Shown here in pieces: positions 57,660-64,000 of a DNA stretch of 64,000 bases. Each line of letters opens with the position of its first letter. Position 1 is the first letter of the stretch. The DNA comes from Meloidogyne chitwoodi (lineage: Eukaryota; Nematoda; Chromadorea; Rhabditida; Meloidogynidae). The notes below the pieces were generated by a model. It was given only the letters and a program-made list of their open reading frames with translations, had not been told where the DNA came from and did not search any database. Location of the stretch: assembly GCA_015183035.1 (NCBI GenBank), contig JACZZP010000014.1, positions 1,984,001-2,048,000 of the forward strand, in the 5' to 3' direction. Position numbers and translations under genes: made by a program.

Positions 57660-57662
57660 TAG
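57660..57662 (+). promoter_or_regulatory. Putative trans-splice acceptor upstream of WDTC1-like gene
   Basis: tattttag ends at 57662, 78 bases after the UfSP stop and 33 bases before the next ATG. This spacing is typical of nematode operons, where the downstream mRNA receives a spliced leader. Inference only. Confidence 0.45.
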
Positions 57663-57695
57663 AGAAAAATTGTTTTAAAAAAGAAAAAAATAATA

Positions 57696-60600
57696 ATGTT
57701 AATTGATGTTGAGAACATTCCTTGTAGTACATCAAAAAGAGAAGTTGACCCTCAATATTCAGGTTATTTAAAAAGAAAATGTATAGTCACTGATTCTAAT
57801 GTTAAATCAATGCGGCACACCTATACTCTTCACGTTTGTTAAATTTTTAAAATTAAAAGGGTATTTTGGGAGTGGTATAGTCTTGGTTTTTATGTAAAAA
57901 GAGGTCAGTTTACGCCTATTTTTTGGAACTTTTCACTGAACAAAATACTCATTTTTCACATAAATGAGTATTTAATTGGACCAAAATATTTTTTAGGGGC
58001 ATGATGGCTGTGTAAATTCAATAAATTGGAACGATTCTGGAACGTTAGTTTGAAAAATATTTTTATATTTCTATTAAAAATGTAAAATTTCAGGCTTTTA
58101 GCTAGCGGTTCGGATGACCAAAATTTGATCCTTTGGAGTCAAGATGGACGTCTTCTTCGACGTTTACAAACAGTCCACACAAATAATATTTTCTCTGTTC
58201 TTTTTATTCCTCATGCACATGATCATTTACTTTTATCAGCAGCTGGTGATAGTCTAATTATGTTACACGAATTGGAACAAACGTCGTCAGAATATATTCA
58301 AAAATGGGAATGTAGAGGAAGAGTAAAGAAAATGGCTATATGTAAAGATGAACCTAGAATTTTTTGGGCTGTATCTGAAGATGGATTTTTAAAGTTTGTT
58401 TTTTTTTTAAATTTTTTTATAATTCTTTTTGGAACCTTTGGAGGTCTGCCTGTAAGAACAATAATTAACACGACAATTGTAGTCTCCGTGGTGCAGTTGG
58501 GAAGCGTATTGTTTCTTATTTTCTACTGGTCAGGGTTCGAGTCCCTCTCAAGCAAAAGTTTTATTTTGGCTGATTTGTGTTCAATTTAAATATTTATTTG
58601 ATTTTTTAAACGTTAAGAAAATTTTTTTAGATTAAATTATTTTTTACATTTTAAGACAATGTGATATTCGTGACGATAAAACAACAGAATTCGATTTTTC
58701 TTCAGAATATGGTTCTTTAAAATCTTTAGCAATTAATGAAAGTTCAAGTGAAATGTTGGCTTTGGGTTTAAGTAGTGCTTTAGTTCCAATTTTTGATAAA
58801 CGAAATATGCAGGAACCAATAATTAAACTTTTGCCAGGTTTTTGCTTTTTTTATTTAAAAAAAATAAATTTTAGCACATTTGTCAATAAATTCTGAGGGA
58901 CATTTTTTGGCTACAAGTCTTGAATTTAATAAAATTGGAGATGAACTTTTAGTAAATATTGGTTCGGATAATATTTATATTTTTGATGTAAAAAAGGGAA
59001 AACATAATTCCCCTGATATTCTTACGACAATAAAAAGGTTTGGAATTTTTTAAATGATTTTTGAATATTTTTGTGCAGAACTCATTTTTTGATTTAAGTG
59101 GGATTTTTTCTAATTTTTGAGCAAAATCTTTGTATATCTATAAATTAATATTTTATTTTTTTCTAGTTTTGTGTCCAATGAAGATTATTTTTTATTAAAT
59201 GACCAAGATGATGAACTCAATATAGTTACAGAAAACGGAAGTAGCGCTTTTACAGAAGAATTCTTTCTTGAAACAAATAAATTTATTTGTGAAAAAGAAT
59301 ATTCTCAAGCAATAGATCATTGTAATGAAATTTTGAATTCATTTCTTTTCAGGAACGGGTATATTTTGATTTAATTTTTTTATAAGAATGAGTTCCTCTG
59401 TATTGGTTCCCCTTTTATGTATTTTTGAAAAAAATTAAAGGAATCCATGAATTTTTTCGTTATTTTCGTTTCTAAATCCTGAAAACCGCGTGATAAATAT
59501 TGATTTTAAACCTTTTTTTTAAAGCCTTCCTAAACAACTTTTTACATTTTCTTCACTTGTTTCTCATTTTATTTCTTTACAACATGTTTTGGATGATTCC
59601 AATTCTTTAATTAAATGTTTAATGAATAGAAGTCATTGTTTTAAGGAAAGAGATTGGAAAGGTGATTTAATTGATGCAATAAAAGACAATTTATCGGTTT
59701 TAATTATTTGTCCAACAGACAAATTGGCACATTTAGAATTAATTAAAAATTTGTATGCTTTGAAACAATTTAAGGTTTTTTTATTTTATTGGGGTTAATT
59801 TTAAATGGAAAATTGAAAAAATATTTTTTTTCAATTTTAAGTTAACAAAAGAATGTCTCTCTCTTTATAAAAAAATTCACCTTCATGATTCTTCTGCTGA
59901 TCAAATTATTAAACAACTTGCAGAAGTAGAGGAAAAAGGTTATTTTTAATTTATTAAATTTAAAAAATTTATTTAAATTTTTTAAGATGAAAAAACAATA
60001 GATTGGTCTTCAACTGAAAGATTAAACACTCGCGATTATCTGGACAGATTCACAGGACATTTAAATATAAATACGGACATTAAAGAAGCAAATTGGTTTG
60101 GTGGTGATGATCAATTTATTGTTGCGGGGAGTGGTTTGTTTTTAATTTTTTTTCTATTTTTTTACTCATATATACAAGTTCTAAAAGTTAATATTTGTTT
60201 TTTAAAGATTGTGGCTCAATATTTATTTGGGAAAGAAAAAGTGGAAGAGTAGTAAAAGTTTTGAAGGTTTAATTTAATTTTTTTAAATATATATTAATTA
60301 TTATTTTAGGGTGATAACTATACCGTTAATTGTGTTCAACCTCATCCAAATAGATGTCTAATTGCTAGTTCTGGCATTGATAAAGTTGTACGTTATTGGG
60401 AGCCTTCAACGGTTTGATTTTTTAATTTTCTGGGAAACTATTTTTAAATTTCTAACATAATTTTAAGGAGTAATGTATGGATACTCTTGTTAAGTCTGTA
60501 GACAGAAAAATTTCGTTTTTGAGCATCTACAAGTCCAAAACTCGGGACAAAGAGGACAAGGGCTTTCTTAAATAACTAATTCTTTCAGAGAAATTTTTCT

Positions 60601-60999
60601 TACTTTTTTTTGGAGATCCTCTTGCTCTCATATTCATTACTAGTTTTATAGTAAGATATAAATCTTGCGTCCAAAATATAGGGAATAAATTCCTTTAGTT
60701 CTCTTAATTTTCTCTAAGTTTTTTTTAAATTTTAGACAGCTTTAAAGAAAATTACCGAGAAAGATAAACTAGAAGAAACTGAAGAACGTGACCTTACTGA
60801 AACAAAATATGATTTAATGAAGAAAAATAGAAGGAAAAGAACACCAGAAATGATATGGGAACAATTAATGAATACAGTTGGTTTAGGAGTTTTTCATGTT
60901 GACGAAAATAATACAAGTGATGACGATTCTTCTTTTGAACATGTCGCCGATACTGACGATACTCAGCAACAACAAGTGATCCGATGTAGACAAATGTAA
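57696..60999 (+). CDS. WDTC1/adipose-like WD40-TPR protein (DCAF type)
   Basis: First exon 57696-57833, second from 57997; last ends at TAA 60997-60999; about 12 exons. N-terminal GHDGCVNSINWNDSGTLLAS with SGSDDQNLILWSQDGRLLRR begins a WD40 propeller. Further blocks are RIFWAVSEDGFLKQCDIRDD and SLKSLAINESSSEMLALGLS. A TPR-like section (CEKEYSQAIDHCNEIL, CLMNRSHCFKERDWKGDLID) interrupts the repeats. The WD40 part resumes with WFGGDDQFIVAGSDCGSIFI and CLIASSGIDKVVRYWEPS, then a Glu/Asp-rich tail ending IRCRQM. WD40-TPR-WD40 order is that of WDTC1, a CUL4-DDB1 substrate receptor (DCAF9) linked to fat regulation. A tRNA-like sequence lies in an early intron. Not every internal splice site was verified. 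Confidence 0.85.
58482..58556 (+). pseudogene. tRNA-like sequence in WDTC1-like gene intron
   Basis: A box tggtgcagttgggaagcg and B box cagggttcgagtccctc with a near-perfect T stem. Acceptor ends do not pair well. Confidence 0.6.
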
Positions 61000-61441
61000 A
61001 TTATTTTAAACTTTTATTTAATATTTAAAAATTTTAAGATTCTTTTTTATAAGCACTAATAAATTTTTAAGAGAATATAGAGAAAATCAATAAGAAAACT
61101 CTTGGTGCTACTTATGGTGTAGTCGGAAAGCTTTTAGTTTCCTACACGTTAAGAATGAGGGTTCGAATCCTTATGAGGGAAAATTTTTTTTATTTTTTGG
61201 AAAGGGCATTTTCTGATAAAAAAGACTTGGAAGGTCAAAGTTTACGTTAATTAAAATTAAAAATCTAAATTAGAATTCAATTTTTCATATAAGGTTAATT
61301 ATGACTGAACATTAAGCAAAAAAGCTGTATAAACACTTAAAGTTTTAACTATAAATTTAAATATAAAACCTTATTTATTTAAATTTATTGCCACATCGAG
61401 AGTAAAAATTTTTATTCTTGTCACGTTTATTTAAATATATT
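61000..61441. other. Convergent intergenic region with tRNA-like sequence
   Basis: Between the WDTC1-like gene (+) and the 83-aa gene (-). Apart from the tRNA-like block at 61110-61181 nothing is recognised. Confidence 0.5.
61110..61181 (+). pseudogene. tRNA-like sequence, intergenic
   Basis: atggtgtagtcggaaagctt A-box region, resembling 12285-12355 (tggtgtagctggaaagctt), and gagggttcgaatcctta B-box region. Stems imperfect. The only full-length member outside an intron. Confidence 0.6.
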
Positions 61442-61730
61442 TCATTTTTTTACTTTCACATCAGGATCAAACAAATCGCCAAAATCCTTGTAGAAATCCT
61501 AAAATTTTACTTATAATTTATTAAAAAAAGGAAACCGTATCAACCAGCTTGTCTAAATGATTCGCATTTTTTTCTGCTTTATTCAAAGAAGATTTAATTT
61601 CTAAAAGACTATCTTCAGCATCCATAAGTTCTGGATCATAAATTATAGGAGTTGTGTCCTTTTGACTATTATTAAACTTTTTATTCTCTTTTTCACGTCG
61701 ATTTGAGTTGTTTTGATTGTTGGTTGACAT
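61442..61730 (-). CDS. Small coiled-coil protein, 83 aa, unrecognised
   Basis: Two exons, 61730-61536 and 61498-61442, joined in phase 0. The first 30 residues are polar (MSTNNQNNSNRREKENKKF). Then DPELMDAEDSLLEIKSSLNK and AEKNANHLDKLVDT form a probable helix/coiled coil. The C-terminus DFYKDFGDLFDPDVKVKK is acidic-aromatic and may be a docking peptide. No signal peptide or membrane segment. Likely a small subunit of a larger complex, but I do not recognise it. Confidence 0.6.
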
Positions 61731-62390
61731 TTTTGTTTAGAAGAATAATATTTTAATGTTATCTGAAAATTTACAGCGTTTAAATTGATTAATCGATGCT
61801 AAATGGACTTTACAGTTAAAGTCAAAGTGAATACTCTAATGGCTTATTGCTTGTATTTAAATTTAGAAAAAGTTTCGAAGCGATTTCCTTTCAAACTTTT
61901 TTTCTCTGTTTATGTTATCTCTAACTACAGTATTTTCCTGAGTCATTATAAAAAGACTTTTAAGCGTCATTTTGTTCAATATGTCCTTTTCGTTTGCTTA
62001 ATATCATTTTGTTTCTCTGTTATTTCATCACCGCCATTGATTCATTAAATAGCGATAGGAAATTTATTCTTGTTTTGCGTTAATGCGTTTATTCCCGCTT
62101 TTTTATTTTTTCATAAAATTTTTTTATTCATTTTTAGGGTCTGGTATTCCTTATATTGTTATAAAAACAACAAAAAAATAAATAAAAACAACAAAATTTC
62201 AAAAAAATCTACAAAACAACAAAACAAATAAAAACTTCTCTTCAAATAAATAGGTGGGAATTTTAATAGTTTGTTGTTGTTGTATAAAAGCGGAAACTTC
62301 CGGTCAACCTATTTCTGTCAACTGCCCCCCTTTTTTATTCCGGGACTTTAATTTTTTAGTTAACGAATTATCCTTTTTAGATAATAAAAA
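61731..62390. promoter_or_regulatory. Divergent promoter region of PABP and 83-aa gene
   Basis: An 81-residue open frame at 61803-62048 lacks features. A splice or trans-splice acceptor (cctttttag) ends at 62380, ten bases before the PABP start. The 62160-62250 stretch is A-rich (aaaacaacaaaa units), reminiscent of the A-rich leaders by which PABP mRNAs are autoregulated in animals; here this is inference. Confidence 0.45.

Positions 62391-64000
<1,610 letters not shown>

Noticed and set aside
61803..62048. 81-residue plus-strand open frame
   Set aside because: Hydrophobic, without signal-peptide architecture or splice signals; lies in the PABP promoter region.

Overview
This looks like a nuclear contig of a very AT-rich nematode. 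The low GC content, many short introns and gene set suggest a plant-parasitic tylenchid such as Meloidogyne, but the genus is inferred, not proven. Nematode-specific signs are a ground-like domain protein, a chemoreceptor-type 7TM protein, a BRE-4-like glycosyltransferase, probable trans-splice acceptors a few bases before start codons, and several GC-AG introns. I saw no bacterial genes, CRISPR array, rRNA or convincing intact tRNA.

Layout. 1-4.3 kb: 3' part of an ADAMTS-type gene with seven thrombospondin repeats (+). 4.9-6.3 kb: complete troponin I (-). 7.0-9.0 kb: 7TM receptor (-). 9.6-9.9 kb: small secreted peptide (+). 10.6-11.7 kb: ground-like protein (+). 12.1-19.9 kb: two tandem Src-family tyrosine kinases (+). 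20.2-20.6 kb: perfect 164-bp inverted repeat. 20.7-21.5 kb: broken Bud32/TP53RK kinase copy (-). 22.0-24.4 kb: beta-1,4-GalNAc/galactosyltransferase (-). 25.9-28.1 kb: DNA primase small subunit (+). 28.5-32.5 kb: GLD-2-like poly(A) polymerase (-). 32.8-34.5 kb: AKTIP/FTS-like UEV protein (-). 34.9-37.8 kb: SRP54 (+). 37.8-41.4 kb: scrambled duplication carrying two nested transposons. 41.4-42.1 kb: small membrane protein (+). 42.5-44.6 kb: SLC52-type riboflavin transporter (+). 44.9-46.8 kb: EF-hand protein (-). 46.8-50.6 kb: gene-poor, repeat-rich. 50.6-55.0 kb: SAP-domain Q/N-rich protein, possibly MRTF-like (+). 55.5-55.8 kb: 75-aa protein (-). 56.6-57.6 kb: UFM1 protease (+), followed after 111 bp by a WDTC1-like WD40/TPR protein (+, to 61.0 kb), possibly an operon. 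61.4-61.7 kb: 83-aa protein (-). 62.4 kb to the end: 5' part of cytoplasmic poly(A)-binding protein (+).

Exon coordinates were worked out by hand, joining GT-AG (or GC-AG) sites so that the reading frame and family similarity continue. For most genes the summed exon length is an exact multiple of three. Gene functions are largely housekeeping (RNA, replication, muscle, signalling) and I see no single functional cluster. The unusual content lies between and inside the genes: about ten tRNA-like sequences, nine of them in introns; several foldback/MITE-type elements; a tandem segmental duplication with chimeric pseudogenes; and a decayed kinase copy.
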